Shown here piece after piece: positions 31,301 to 42,500 of a DNA stretch of 64,000 nt. Positions within the stretch are counted from its first letter, which is position 1; each line of letters begins with the position of its first letter. Location of the stretch: assembly GCA_903772945.1 (NCBI GenBank), contig CAICTM010000294.1, positions 1 to 64,000 on the forward strand. Direction: 5' to 3'. A program made the position numbers and the translations under genes. The notes beneath the pieces are model-generated. The model made no database searches. It was not told where the DNA came from and worked only from the letters and a program-made list of their open reading frames with translations. Origin of the DNA: Seminavis robusta (lineage: Eukaryota > Bacillariophyta > Bacillariophyceae > Naviculales > Naviculaceae).

Positions 31301-31912
31301 CGTACAGCAATTGACATTTACTGGTGCACCTTCCTCTTCACGGGGACAATTGTGAATTTGATCTTTACATACAAGTTTCTCAGACGGCTTCCCGAATGGA
31401 CAAAGGTAGACGTGGCCGATGAGGAGGCACCTCCAGCCCCCTACGAAACCATGACACACGAAATGTTGGACGATCGTGGAGCTCACGAAACAATGATGGC
31501 ACAACCATTTGTCAGTCCCGCCGTTCTAGAAGCAAATGAAGCGGGTGCTCTCGTCCGTGTTCGTCGAGGTACAGAGGACTACCGACGCTACGGTCCCTTC
31601 ATTCGTACCCGCAAAGTAACTGCCCGTGGGTTTGATCCTTCCATGAACGATACAGAACTGCGACAAGAGAGGGCAGCGCTCTTGGAGTGGGTTGCAAAGA
31701 CTGCTCCACGGAAACGAAACCGCACCATGAGCATTCCTGGTGTGTTGCATTTGCGAGACAAAGCTGGGCGTGGTGTGTACGGAACCTTCGTGGGAGGAGA
31801 TGGTGGAGTGAACGGCGCAAATGATGGTGGAGATATTGGAGATCAGCGCGATGTTCGACGCACTAACTCTAAGCATACGCGAGCCAGAACGTCAGTGGAT
31901 GGCTTTTGGTAA
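28369..31912 (+). CDS. SLAC1/TDT-like membrane channel or carrier, copy 1
   Basis: Eight exons join in frame: 28369-28895, 29020-29584, 29717-30001, 30110-30350, 30410-30471, 30543-30651, 30717-30825 and 30904-31912, giving 968 residues. All introns are GT-AG and 59-132 bases long. The N-terminal half is polar, with a charged coiled coil (QEFINTYMVELEKERAKLVAQW). Then come nine or ten hydrophobic segments. They start with VFISNMPLTIAALALSWVSMG and include AAPICWFMLSAPSITLYAVTLMAQP and FSPAHVAFCAPTLSHTNAIQSYRAS. The C-terminus is a polar tail with FVSPAVLEANEAGALVRVRRGTEDYRR. The TDT family (TehA, Mae1, SLAC1) has ten spans and carries anions such as malate, nitrate or chloride. The span count and the two motif blocks suit it, but my assignment is tentative. 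A Cys-bearing loop (CTFPEFPGCFEC) between spans 1 and 2 is shared by all three copies. Confidence 0.75.
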
Positions 31913-32403
31913 ACACAAAAAGGCTTGCATCTCCAAGTCTGTTGTGTGCTGTGCGCACAACGGTGTTTTAGTACTGCCAGGGGCCAATGCCCTCGGCATG
32001 TTGCATACAATGCGAGGCTTGAATTGATAGGCAGATGCAATAGATTATAGAGTGCAATAATCTGTAATCTGGTCCGGGTAAGCCGCGGTGCCTAGTTCGA
32101 CAGAAGCAATTCTCAGGGCGTTTGGAATGCCATCGCTTCATTATTGCTGCGCCAGGCTTGTTGGAGAGGCAAGGGAAATGGAGTGGTTGTATGCATTGAC
32201 TTTTAACATCTTGCTTTGTGGCTCATGGTGCTTTCTGATTGAATCGTATCGTTCTTCTGCTGCAGATTGAGGTTTTGGTCGACCTTCCACTTAGTCAGTC
32301 AAGCTAAGGGCGTCGCGCTACGGTGTACAGTAGCAACACTAGCTGACAGTAGCTGCACTGGTAAGTACAGAGACACCCGTTCTGGGCCTTGCCCAATTCA
32401 GGT
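31913..32403. other. convergent 3' flanks
   Basis: Nothing is supported between the transporter and the converging ankyrin gene. Confidence 0.45.
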
Positions 32404-33903
32404 TCAAGACGCCCACACACTGGGGCATTCTCGTAACAGACCAAACAAAACATTGATGGGATCATTTTCAAACGAAGCATGCTCCGCTGATTCCAGCCAG
32501 TCGTTTGCTTTCACAAGCAACTCTCCAAGTTCTCGGTTATCCAAACTGGGGTCTCTCGCTTTCGCCCTGCCAAAACGATTCAGACGGGTCCAATACAGAA
32601 CCTGCGTACCTTCTTCGGGCAACATGCACATCAAGGGAGCAATCGAAATCCATTGCAATGACAAGTTGGACTCTTGCAGGACCATTGACAATGGACCAAA
32701 GAACTTTTTCCGATAAAAGTCCATGGGCAGTCTGGCTAGGATGCCACCGCTCAGATGACATTCCTGCAGTGAATGGTTTTGACACAATCCCGAGACCACT
32801 CGGACGAGACAGGTTCGTATCCATTTGTATCCAAATCCATTGTCATTGTTATCATTCCCAAAGTCCAGGTGCAAGCATTCCAAGACTGTATTCTGTTCCA
32901 AAAGCTGTTGGATGGCATCAAATGCTTCCTTATTGTCCCAAAACAGAGAACACGGTAAATGGAGGCTGAGATCTTTGAGTTGTTTTTGATGATTGAGTTC
33001 TCTCATGACATGCTGAAAGGCGTTGAAGTGCCAGTCCCGTGGCAGACAAGTAAATGTCTTGAGCCTGGGCAGCATGAGGGAGACGGTTTGTGCTTGGGAC
33101 AAGTTGAATGAAATGCGTCCATCATTGCGTTCCACATAGCGAGCTCCAAAGGCTTCTGCGACCACTCCCCCTAGCTGAAATTGATTTTCGGAGTATTGTT
33201 GTGTGAGTTCTTCCAGTACATCCGGAGTTGTATGACTGCTTTTACAGGCGAGCACCACAGGAGTTCCAAAACCACAATCGTCTTGAATGGCATCTGGATG
33301 TATATCTAGGAGTGTTTGGACTTCTTGGAGAGTGGCACTTCGAGTAGGATTTCGCAGCAGTGCGTGCAGTGGTAGATACCCATCTGTGCCCCGGGCAGAG
33401 ACATGCTGAGGGTATTTCCGAGCCAGATAGATGACGACTTGATCCGAAACTCGTCCCAGCTGACAAGCTCGATGGAGGGGATAGTCTCCCGGTTCTCTAC
33501 TATTACCGGTGTTGGAACGAGGATAAAGCACCACATAATCCCTGGCAGGAACAACATCCGGAACGAGTTCGCAGACTTGTTGTACCGTCGAAACATTTGC
33601 TCCCAGTTCCACCAGGAATGATAATGGCGACATGATCCGTTTTCTCTTGAGACGTTTCGACCATCCTTCCTTTCTCGCAAATCCCTGCTGTGCGAGTTTG
33701 GGATATCTCTTCAAGAGCTTGAGGGTGCTCTGTTCTTTTCTTTGGCGCTTTTCCTGGGAAATGCTGTTGCTGTACCAATTTTGGGCAATGATTCTCTTCA
33801 GCTCCCGTCGTGCCAGATTGTAACCAAGCCAAGACGTTCTATCCTTTGCCCTTGGCCTTCTTTCTTCCGCGCCATTGGTGGTGGTGGTATTGGATCCGTT
33901 CAT
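32404..33903 (-). CDS. ankyrin-repeat protein
   Basis: Starting at the ATG at 33903 (MNGSNTTTT), the protein has 499 residues. The frame is open upstream to 34002 without another ATG, and that upstream part lies in the 1.74-kb tandem repeat, so I prefer this start. A basic N-terminal region is followed by ankyrin-type repeats at about residues 130-250: DYPLHRACQLGRVSDQVVIYL, DGYLPLHALL and GTPVVLACKSSH. The C-terminal half has leucine-rich, repeat-like lines (LSLHLPCSLFWDN, LECLHLDFGN, SLQECHLSGG). It looks like a scaffold protein combining ankyrin and LRR-like parts, a layout common in diatom genomes. No enzymatic motif is seen. Function unknown. Confidence 0.75.
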   Translation of the reverse strand: MNGSNTTTTNGAEERRPRAKDRTSWLGYNLARRELKRIIAQNWYSNSISQEKRQRKEQSTLKLLKRYPKLAQQGFARKEGWSKRLKRKRIMSPLSFLVELGANVSTVQQVCELVPDVVPARDYVVLYPRSNTGNSREPGDYPLHRACQLGRVSDQVVIYLARKYPQHVSARGTDGYLPLHALLRNPTRSATLQEVQTLLDIHPDAIQDDCGFGTPVVLACKSSHTTPDVLEELTQQYSENQFQLGGVVAEAFGARYVERNDGRISFNLSQAQTVSLMLPRLKTFTCLPRDWHFNAFQHVMRELNHQKQLKDLSLHLPCSLFWDNKEAFDAIQQLLEQNTVLECLHLDFGNDNNDNGFGYKWIRTCLVRVVSGLCQNHSLQECHLSGGILARLPMDFYRKKFFGPLSMVLQESNLSLQWISIAPLMCMLPEEGTQVLYWTRLNRFGRAKARDPSLDNRELGELLVKANDWLESAEHASFENDPINVLFGLLRECPSVWAS

Positions 33904-34211
33904 CCTGGTTTTCCCTCTTTCCCAGTGTTTCTTCGTTATGGTTGTGGTAACGTCTCCTGAGACGACGCACCTTTTGGTTACCCCCTCAGTTGCAATCTGC
34001 AATCGATTTGCCGGCGTTTACTGTGTGAAATAGAGTAGCGGCACTTCAGTTGCATTATCAACGGTCATGTGTATCGTTAAGTAACAGGCTCACTTTCGAA
34101 AGATTTAGATTGATTCGTGGATAAAAGAACCGTTGAAGTTACTAAGGTTAAGCTTACGGATGATCCATTCTTGAAGGCGCAGCACTGACTTCTTTCCCTC
34201 ATTGTATTCCT

Positions 34212-34665
34212 ATGGTAAACAGGAGAGAAATCCAAGCTTGGCCGACAACAATGGTGAGTGCTTTATCCAATCGGCCTCAGTTGAATCGACGGATCTGTTC
34301 GCTCGATCGAATCGATCGCAATGAGGTAAGCCTATTATCAAGAGCGTTTGTTGAAGGTGCAGCGCTGACTTCTCTCCCTCATTGAATTTCTATGGTATTC
34401 AGGAGAATTCTGAGCTCGGCCGTCAACAGGTGAGTTGTTTTAATTATTCGAATCGAAGCACCTCTGTTATCCAAGCCTCACTCAAGCCGGCTGTCTCTGG
34501 TGTAGATTCGAAAGCCATCCCTCATTGAATTCTATGGACCGGGAGCAGTCAGTTCTCAGCCAGACGGCCAAGTTGGAGAAACAAGGGTAAGTCACCGGTT
34601 TTCTTCAGTTGAGCACAGAAAACAAAACTCATATCTATTTGTTGTTTTCTCTGCTGCACTGCTGA
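34212..34665 (+). other. candidate micro-exon gene within unit 1
   Basis: Candidate exons sit between strong splice signals: 34212-34253 (from an ATG; donor GTGAGT), 34281-34325 (donor GTAAGC), 34403-34429 (donor GTGAGT), 34506-34586 (donor GTAAGT) and 34609-34665. The three internal ones are 45, 27 and 81 bases, all multiples of three, and stay open in one frame through to a stop at 34663-34665. This gives a peptide of about 83 residues that ends in a hydrophobic stretch (HIYLLFSLLHC). The first and third pieces are copies of each other. Some introns would be unusually short (27 bases), which argues against all the junctions being used. A non-coding repeat that mimics splice sites is the alternative. 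Confidence 0.3.
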
Positions 34666-34975
34666 CGGCCGGTGAATTACCATTGTCGAGGTCGAACGGA
34701 CGACGATCGCTCCGGACAACAAGAGGAGAGGCTTCGATCGTCGTACGAACAGAGGATGCTCTGTTAACTCCAGCCCTACACCAGCTGAACATCGTCGAGT
34801 CATTGAATGGCAACAGCGGAGGAGGAGCTATACGACACACGACAACACACAAGAGAGTGGATCCTCTACGATTCATCCTTCTGTTTTTTCCTACTGTTTT
34901 GGTGGTGATTCCTGTGTCGGTACCCATTTTCCTGTATGCGCAAGTCAAGTACTGTTGCCACTAGCAATACGGCAG

Positions 34976-35640
34976 CTGGCTACAATGGCTGGATTGACAA
35001 TATTCGGTTGTGCGTGTATTCGTCATAAGGATCCAATGCGAGGTAACCGAGTGCAGCCAGCAAAGTCGAACTGAGTGTGTTCAGTACTGTTGCCACTGTC
35101 ACGGATCGATGTAACTCTACGTAACGGTACTGGCTACAATGGCTGGATTGACAATATTCGGTTGTGCATGTATTCGTCATAAGGATCCAATGCGAGGTAC
35201 CGGTAACCGTAGCGAGCAAAGCCGAACTTTCGGTACTGTTGCCACTGTCGTCGATGTAGCTATACCGCAGCCGGCTACAATGGCTGGATTCATAATGTTC
35301 GGTTGTGCATGTATTCGTCATAAGGATCCAATGCAAGATACCGGCAACGGAGTGTAGCCAGCAAAGCGGAACCTGAGTGTGTTCGGTACTGTTGACACTG
35401 TCGCCGATGTAACTGTACGGTAGCCGGCTACAATGGCTGGATTAACAATATTCGGTTTTGTGCATGTATTCGTCATAAGGATCCAATGCGAGGTACCGGT
35501 AACGGAGTGTTGCCAGTAAAGCGGAACCTGAGTGTGTTCGGTACTGTTGCCACTGTCATCGATGTAACTCTCTGCCTACGGTACGGTAGCTGGCTACAAT
35601 GGCTGGATTGCATGTATTCGTCATATGGATCCAAGTAGCG
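34976..35640. repeat. 150-base satellite, five units, in duplication unit 1
   Basis: Five units of about 145-155 bases each start near CTACAATGGCTGGATT and contain GTGCATGTATTCGTCATAAG then GATCCAATG, followed by AGCAAAG and a TTCGGTACTGTTGCCACTGTC stretch. Several units carry GGTACCGGTAAC. The plus strand encodes a recurring peptide, MAGLTIFGCACIRHKDPM, in open phases, probably by chance. Confidence 0.85.
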
Positions 35641-35689
35641 AGCAAACTGAGGAAACAGGAGACGAACGCTGAAAAAAAGCCGAATTTCG

Positions 35690-37444
35690 TCTCCAGGAGA
35701 CGACGCACCTTTTGGTTACCCCCTCAGTGGTGCTCTGGAATCGATTTGCCGGCGTTTACTGTGTAAATTAGAGTAGCCGCACTTCAGTTGCAGAATCAAC
35801 GGTCATGTGTATCCATAAGTAACAGGTTCTCGTTCGATAAAAATAGATCGATTCGTGGATAAAGGAACCGTTGAAGTTACTAAGGTTAAAGATAAACTGA
35901 TTGAGTACCGCATTATTGAAGGCGCAGCACTGACTTCTCTCCCTCATTGAATTCGTATGGTAAACAGGAGGTAAATCCAAGCTTGGCCGACAAGAGTGAT
36001 ACATACCGGTAGGAGGAGTTCTTTATCCAATCGGCCGATCGATCGATCGATCGATCGCAATGAGGTAAGCCTATTATCAAGAGTGTTAATTGAAGGTACA
36101 GCGCTGACTTCTCTCCCTCATTGGATTTCTATGGTAAACAGGAGAGAATTCCAAGCTCGGCCGTCAACAGGTGGGTTGTTTTAATTATTCGAATCGAATC
36201 GGTCGCACCTCTATTATCTCTATTGTCAAGCCTCACTCAAGCCGGTCGTCTCCGGTGCAGATTCGAAAGCCATCCCTCATTGAATCCTATGGACCATGGG
36301 ATGGCAGTCAGTTCTCAGCCATGGACGGCCAAGTTGGTGCAATTTGAAAAACAATGGTAAGTCTCCGGTCGTCTGCAGTTGAGCACAGAAAACAAAACTC
36401 ATATCTATTTGTTGTTTTCTCTGCTGTACTGCTGATGGCCGAGGAAATCCCATTGTCGAACGAACGATCGGTCGCTCCGGAGAACACGAGGACGAAGAGG
36501 CTACCGCTACGGAGGTATGTGTACGGAGGAAACTGTTAACTCCAGCCCTACCAACAGCATGAACGGACCGTCGTCGACTTATTGAAAGGGAACAGGAGCG
36601 AGGCTAGCTACTCGACAACACACAAGAGAGTGGATCCTCCTACCGGATTCATCCCTTCTTGTTATTTCCTACTGTTTTGGTGGTGATTCCTGTGTCGGTA
36701 CCCATTTTCCTGTATGCGCAAATCAAGTACTGTTGCCACTAGCTATACGGCAGCTGGCTACAATGGCTGGATTGACAATATTCCGTTGTGCGTGTATTCG
36801 TCATAAGGATCCAATGTGAGGTAACCGAGTGCAGCGAGCAAAGTCGAACCTGCATGCGTTCGGTACTGTTGCCACTGTCACCGATCGATGAACTCTACGG
36901 TAGCTGGCTACGATGGCTGGATTGACAATGTTCGGTTGTGCATGTATTCGTCATAAGGATCCAATGCAAGATACCAGCAACGGAGTGTAGCCAGCAAAGT
37001 GGAACCTGAGTGTGTTCGGTACTGTTGACACTGTCGCCGATGTAACTGTACAGTAGCCTGCTACAATGGCTGGATTAACAATATTCGGTTGTGCATGTAT
37101 TCATCATAAGGATCCAATGCGAGGTACCGGTAACCGTAGCGAGCAAAGCCGAACTTTCGGTACTGTTGCCATTGTCGTCGATGTAGCTATACCGCAGCCG
37201 GCCACAATGGCTGGATTCATAATTTGTGCATGTATTCGTCATAAGGATCCAATGCAAGATACCAGCAACGGAGTGTAGCCAGCAAAGCGGAACCTGAGTG
37301 TGTTCGGTACTGTTGACACTGTCGCCGATGTAACTTTACGGTAGCCTGCTACAATGGCTGGATTAACAATATTTGGTTTTGTGCATGTATTCGTCATAAG
37401 GATCCAAACTGAGGCAAAGGGATACAGGAGACGAGCGCTGAACA
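35690..37444. repeat. tandem duplication unit 2
   Basis: The second unit, directly abutting the first and ending just before the NPL4 upstream region. It retains the same order of blocks, but several exon-like pieces of unit 1 are disrupted here (for example, the first ATG-containing block runs into a stop within six codons). A GATC microsatellite of five or six copies (about 36036-36058) replaces part of the unit 1 sequence. Confidence 0.9.
36755..37410. repeat. 150-base satellite, five units, in duplication unit 2
   Basis: The counterpart of 34976-35640, again with five units led by CTACAATGGCTGG or a one-base variant. Unit order and variants are not identical to those in unit 1, suggesting exchange between units after duplication. 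Confidence 0.8.
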
Positions 37445-37715
37445 AAACCGAATGTTATTGCTCTCTCTCATTTCTTTCGCCTGCATTGTCACTTTTAAGG
37501 TTCGGGTTGTAATCAAAGAAGCCAGCAAAAGCGGCTTAGACCTTCAGTGTTTCGAACTGAAAGGAACCGAAACGATCTTTTGCCATGGCAATTCTTCCTC
37601 GACAGGCAAAGAGGATCGTGAACACAGAAGACAATCCAGGCAACCATCGACCATCATCCACAAGCAAGAGCCAACAAACAAGCAGAAAGAAAGAGATATA
37701 CTAGTCAACAAAAAC

Positions 37716-39161
37716 ATGCTGCTACGAGTCCGATCGAATGTGGGTGTTTGGCGTGTCGAGAACCTAGACGAAGCCACGGCGACCGTGTCGGATGTGTTGG
37801 AAGGCATTGCCAAGACGCGTCCTCATGTGACCTACGAAAAGCCGCTCAGTTTTGACCCGGGTTGTCTGCAACCGCTCAATACGACACAAACGTTGGCGGA
37901 ACAAAAGTTGCGTCATGGCAGTATGGTCCATTGCCGCGTCGATGCCGGCTCCTGTGCCGAAGTCAAGGTCATGTTGGACGCTAACGAAGCCAATGAAGCG
38001 CCAAGTGGTTCTGGTGGCCACATGAAACGTGTCATTGACAAGGACGGTGCCATCAAGTTGGTTCCTGCCACAGAAGCAGCCGGTGGCGACAAGGGATTCC
38101 GCAAGGGAATGTTGCCGTTGCGAGACATGAAAATGGCCTGGCGATTGGACGAATTCATTGCTATGGACAGTCAGTACGAATTCAAAATCCAGCGACAACC
38201 AGAGGCCATTTGCAAACAAGTCTCCTTGGATTCGCCGTCCATTGGAGATTTCCAGGCGTACTGTGCTCAATTCGCCTTTCAACGAAAACGAATGGCGTTC
38301 TTATATGGGAAATTTGTTCCGGTCGATGCTGTCGAAGAAGGAAAAGAAAACGACAAAATGGATGTCGATGAAGACGACAAAAAGAAACCAGTCCCCATGA
38401 AGGCCGTTGTAGAAGCCATCTACGAGCCTCCTCAGGAAGTTGACAATGAAGCCGCCGAAGGACTGGTGCAACTAGAAGATCCCAATGAAGACAAGGTCGA
38501 ACAACTGTCACAAATGCTGGGACTGCGAAAAGTGGGATGGATCTTTGGACATGCTCCTCGTGAGGATGGATTCGTCATGAACGGGGCAGAGGTCATCATG
38601 GCAGCTGAATTCCAGTTGGAAGCCGCGGAAGGAGTAGAAGAAACACCCTTTGTCACGGTCAAGGTCACCACGGGAAAAGACGGCAATGTCTCCGTCGAAG
38701 CCTTTCAAGTCAGTCAACAATGCATGGCCATGGTGGCAGAGGAAGCTCTGGAAATCGATTCCAATCCGGGATTCTGCAAAGTCAATGATACATTCACTGC
38801 CATTATGGAGGGAAAGGCATCCAAAAATGTCGAAAACAACTTCTTTCTCACGGTCGTACCGATCGTCTCGCACACATCCAAAATATTCGTCTCGCAATTC
38901 CCAAAATTCAACCGAGATGCCTTTTCCGCGGCCGACCGAACACCATCCAAGGCAGAACTCAAAAAACAACTGGGTAAAGCGGGGACGGCGGGATGGACCA
39001 TGGTCGATCTGCTAAGTGATTTCCAGTTGCTGCTCTATCTCGGAGAAAACTTGGATATGAACGCTGATATGCCCAAAATCTGTGAATCCGTTGTCGATCG
39101 CAGTGTCCCGCTGGACGATGGATACGCCATTCTCATCAAGGGAATTGCAGGATTACTGTAG
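37716..39161 (+). CDS. NPL4: NPL4-like cofactor of the CDC48/p97 ATPase
   Basis: Starting at the ATG at 37716 (MLLRVRSNVGVWRV), the protein has 481 residues. The frame is open upstream to 37452, but that part resembles leader sequence rather than protein. NPL4 with UFD1 recruits ubiquitylated substrates to CDC48/p97 for ER-associated degradation and other extraction tasks. The N-terminal 80 residues form the UBX-like domain. The MPN-like core is well kept: LGLRKVGWIFGHAP, then MNGAEVIMAAEFQLEAA and EAFQVSQQCMAMV. The C-terminal part reads VDLLSDFQLLLYLGENLDM. In the place where animal and yeast NPL4 have a Cys2Cys2 zinc knuckle, only a single Cys (PEAIC) is seen, so the knuckle appears to be missing. 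Confidence 0.88.
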   Translation: MLLRVRSNVGVWRVENLDEATATVSDVLEGIAKTRPHVTYEKPLSFDPGCLQPLNTTQTLAEQKLRHGSMVHCRVDAGSCAEVKVMLDANEANEAPSGSGGHMKRVIDKDGAIKLVPATEAAGGDKGFRKGMLPLRDMKMAWRLDEFIAMDSQYEFKIQRQPEAICKQVSLDSPSIGDFQAYCAQFAFQRKRMAFLYGKFVPVDAVEEGKENDKMDVDEDDKKKPVPMKAVVEAIYEPPQEVDNEAAEGLVQLEDPNEDKVEQLSQMLGLRKVGWIFGHAPREDGFVMNGAEVIMAAEFQLEAAEGVEETPFVTVKVTTGKDGNVSVEAFQVSQQCMAMVAEEALEIDSNPGFCKVNDTFTAIMEGKASKNVENNFFLTVVPIVSHTSKIFVSQFPKFNRDAFSAADRTPSKAELKKQLGKAGTAGWTMVDLLSDFQLLLYLGENLDMNADMPKICESVVDRSVPLDDGYAILIKGIAGLL

Positions 39162-39507
39162 GACAAGAGCAGTTCATTCAAATTCAAACAATTCAATTCA
39201 AGCCGGTTGTCGTGCTGGAGACCGACGAGAGGAAAGGAAAGGAGCAAAAAAGCTTTCGTGGGTGGTTTTGAAAGCTTTTTCCAGCCGAAAGAAAGTGCCC
39301 TCCACAGATGATGGCAAACTCTGCAACTACCACTTTATGAGCTCTCTTTCAGATGTCAACACACGATAGAACAACCAAAAGTACAAATAGCTGAATTTTT
39401 CTAGAAATGACATTCCTCTGTAGTACACTACATTAGAATTTAGACTATATTTTGACATTGATCTACTGTACGCATACAACGGACATTGAGCTTCACCATC
39501 CTTACTT

Positions 39508-42500
39508 TCACATGAAAGCTCCTGTTGTCGTGTTCGCCCGAGTGTGACCACGGACTAGTCTTTCGCCTTCAGACGGATTCGAAAAAGTGCCATACACTTC
39601 TCGACTGACCCATGGAACACTCATGGTACGATTGCGCTTTCGAGGTGCGTTCTTGGCCACCCAATCCAGCAATCGCGCTCTTTCTTCACGAAGCTCCAGT
39701 TCACTCAGCATCAAATCGAAACCAAGAGAAGTCACATTGCGTGTACGCCTAAACGGTCCGTGTCTGCGATAGTCCTCGGTGCCTCGCTTGACCCTAACCA
39801 ACACTCCAGCCTCGGCTGCTTCCAATACGGCAGGACTCACGAAGGGTTGTCGCATAGTCTCGTGTGCACCAGTTTCATCCAACATTTCATGGACAATCGT
39901 ATCAACTGGGGCTGGGGGCTCTTCCTCTCCTGTAAGATCTGGCTTGGTCCATTCTGGAATGCGTACAATGTACTTGATGGTGAACACAATATTCAACACG
40001 GTGCCGACGACAAGAAAGAAGCACCAGTAACCAAACAGCAACTTTTTGAATGGACTTCCTGGAGGCATGTTTGGAGACAAGCTAATCAGCGATGCGCGGT
40101 ATGCCTGAATGCAGTTCGTGTGGGAGAGGGTTGGAAAGCAGAACGCGACATGTGCGGGCGAAAACGGTTTCTCTTTGAATGTTGGCCATCTCACGTAAAG
40201 GCTGTGCACAGCTGAAACCAAACCAACCATGGTGAGGGCCATGAAAAAGTGTTGCGATGGCATGAAGTAATCCTCCAGCATCTCCGTAAAGTGAAGCTTT
40301 GCGTCCGGCGATGTTTCCATCAGCGTTTCTTGAGACGGAGTGGGCTGACTTAATAATGTGAGGGCATACTGAGAAGCGGCGGGGAAGGGCATGAGGAAGG
40401 TGAGTGAAGGGGTGCATCGAGTCAGATATACTATTCTCCTGCACGTACGAGGGTGATTGATGGGGCCGACAACTGGATCCAACAAACCGGTGCAGCAATC
40501 TTGTGATTGAAGTACACGCGCACAACGCTGAAGACAGGTGGACGAGGGAAACAATCGTGAGTTCAGGGCCGATTGTGCGGTAACGAATGCATTGACTTAC
40601 CTCACAAAGAACGTGCACAGAAAGAAAAGTGTGCAGCACTGCATCGTTTTCAAAGATATTGCAGCGACTGACTAGATGAGACAAAACTGCAGGTTTACGG
40701 CTTCTCGTGTGAGTGCGTTGCCATAGCTGTGCTTACCATCATGATAATCAGACCTGGCGTAGGTAGATAGATGAACGTCTTCACAGCCGCGTAAGAGATC
40801 CCAACAACCTAGATGATGTTGAAGAGGCGAGCCAGGGTAAACATAACGACATGGGCATGACAAGTTCCCATCAATAGAAAACTTACGTTTGGGAACCAAC
40901 CCGGATCGGGTAATCCGCGAAACTTGAAAATGGTAGTGTACAGAAACCAAAAGGCCAGCATGACATGGAAAAAGGAGGTCACCAGAACAATGGCTTCCCC
41001 CACGATACCATACTGTCCTGCAAATGTGCAGACGACTGCAATGCACCAAACACCGACAGGAGTGGATGTTGTTGGATTCTTGAGCATGTCGAGGACGACA
41101 TTGGGAGCCAAGATGACTTTGGCAAGGAATAGGAGACAACACAAAGCCGACACAGAGGAGCAAAACAAGTGAAAGTAGAGTGCTGCTTGGTAGTATGGGT
41201 TTGTTACGTCGCATGCAAAGCAGCCAGGGAATTCCAAGAAGGAGCACTGGTCTGAAAAGTAGTGGGCATGTACACAAGTCGAGACAACTTCTTCCGTGAA
41301 CTATATACAAGAAGGTAGGAATGAGGTTGTTTCAGTGGGGCGGCACTTTCAAACATCAGTCAGTCAGTCGGCCAGTCACTAGCTAGGTGTCTGCTTATTA
41401 CATACCTTGAACCAGACCGTTCCTGTTTTGTGGCAAATTATGATCATGCAGTCAGTCACACACCGGGATAATTGTTAGTGGGCACCGCGAATGCATGTGT
41501 TGAGCATCATGGTGTCGTAAAAGTACGTTACTCACCTTGCGTCACCCAGCTCAATCCTACAGCTCCAACAGTCAAGGGCATGTTCGACAGTACCACTTCA
41601 AAGGTAGCCAGCATGGACAGGAGGGAATCAATGCACGGTCGTATAATGGCTTCGTAACATCCAAAATCGTGAAAAAGACGCTGTTGTTCTTGTCTCATTC
41701 GTTCTTCTTCCCGCCTCATTTCAGCCTTCCATAGTTCCATCATGGCGACCCGTTCCTTTTCGAGTTCTTGCATGTACGAGTCGATAATGGCATTTTTATC
41801 CGATTCTTTGGTAATGGAATTTTGTTCCAAGACATGCCCCAATCTCTGTTCCATGTCGATCTTTTTCTGTTGGAATTGTTCTTCTTGCTGTTGTTCAAAC
41901 CGCGCCACTCGTTCGTCATAATATTCCTGGTTGCTGTTGGTTGTTGCAGTGTTCCTCATGATGGACGATGTTGAGGTTTGTAGCGCGCCACTGTAGGTAT
42001 TATCATTGGCAGCACTTGATCCATAATATCCTCCACCACCAGCAGCAGCAGTAGGAGGAGCATAGTAATCTCCCGCCAGTGAACTGAGAACGGATGAATC
42101 ATCGGCAGCGGTTTCGAATCGAATGGTTTTGCTTTGTATGGAGGAGTCATCGTCGATTGTTGCGTTATTGCTGTTGTTGTTTGGACCAAACCAATTTGGG
42201 TATTGTTGTTGCGGGGGTGGCGATGGCACATCCGAGGGGGTACTCCCCCACGACGATCGCATAGATTGTTTTTGTTGTTGGTCTACTACGACAAAGCTTT
42301 GACCATCGTCACTTTCGTCAATGGCCGTGAGATGCAGTCGTTTTCGAAATGTGGTATTGGGAGAAGGGCTGACGTGATAATAATGTGGCTGCTGTTTGTT
42401 GGTACTAGTGTTGAGTGCTCCCGCAGCCGCTTGTTTGAGAAAGGTTTGATTGCGGAGTGCATAACTCTTGTCGGCCGAATTTCGTCGTTGAGGTGATGGC

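Larger units (their letters stand above)
33954..35689. repeat. tandem duplication unit 1
   Basis: The first of two adjacent units of about 1.74 kb. It begins TCTCCTGAGACGACGCACC and shares long near-identical runs with 35690-37444: the first 200 bases, the GACTTCTCTCCCTCATTG blocks, the AGCACAGAAAACAAAACTC block, and the satellite at its end. Differences are scattered substitutions and small indels, so the duplication is not brand new. Confidence 0.9.

Noticed and set aside
37452-37715. N-terminal extension of NPL4 from an upstream ATG
   Set aside because: NPL4 proteins start at the UBX-like domain, which begins at 37716; the upstream part lies at the edge of the tandem repeat and looks like leader.
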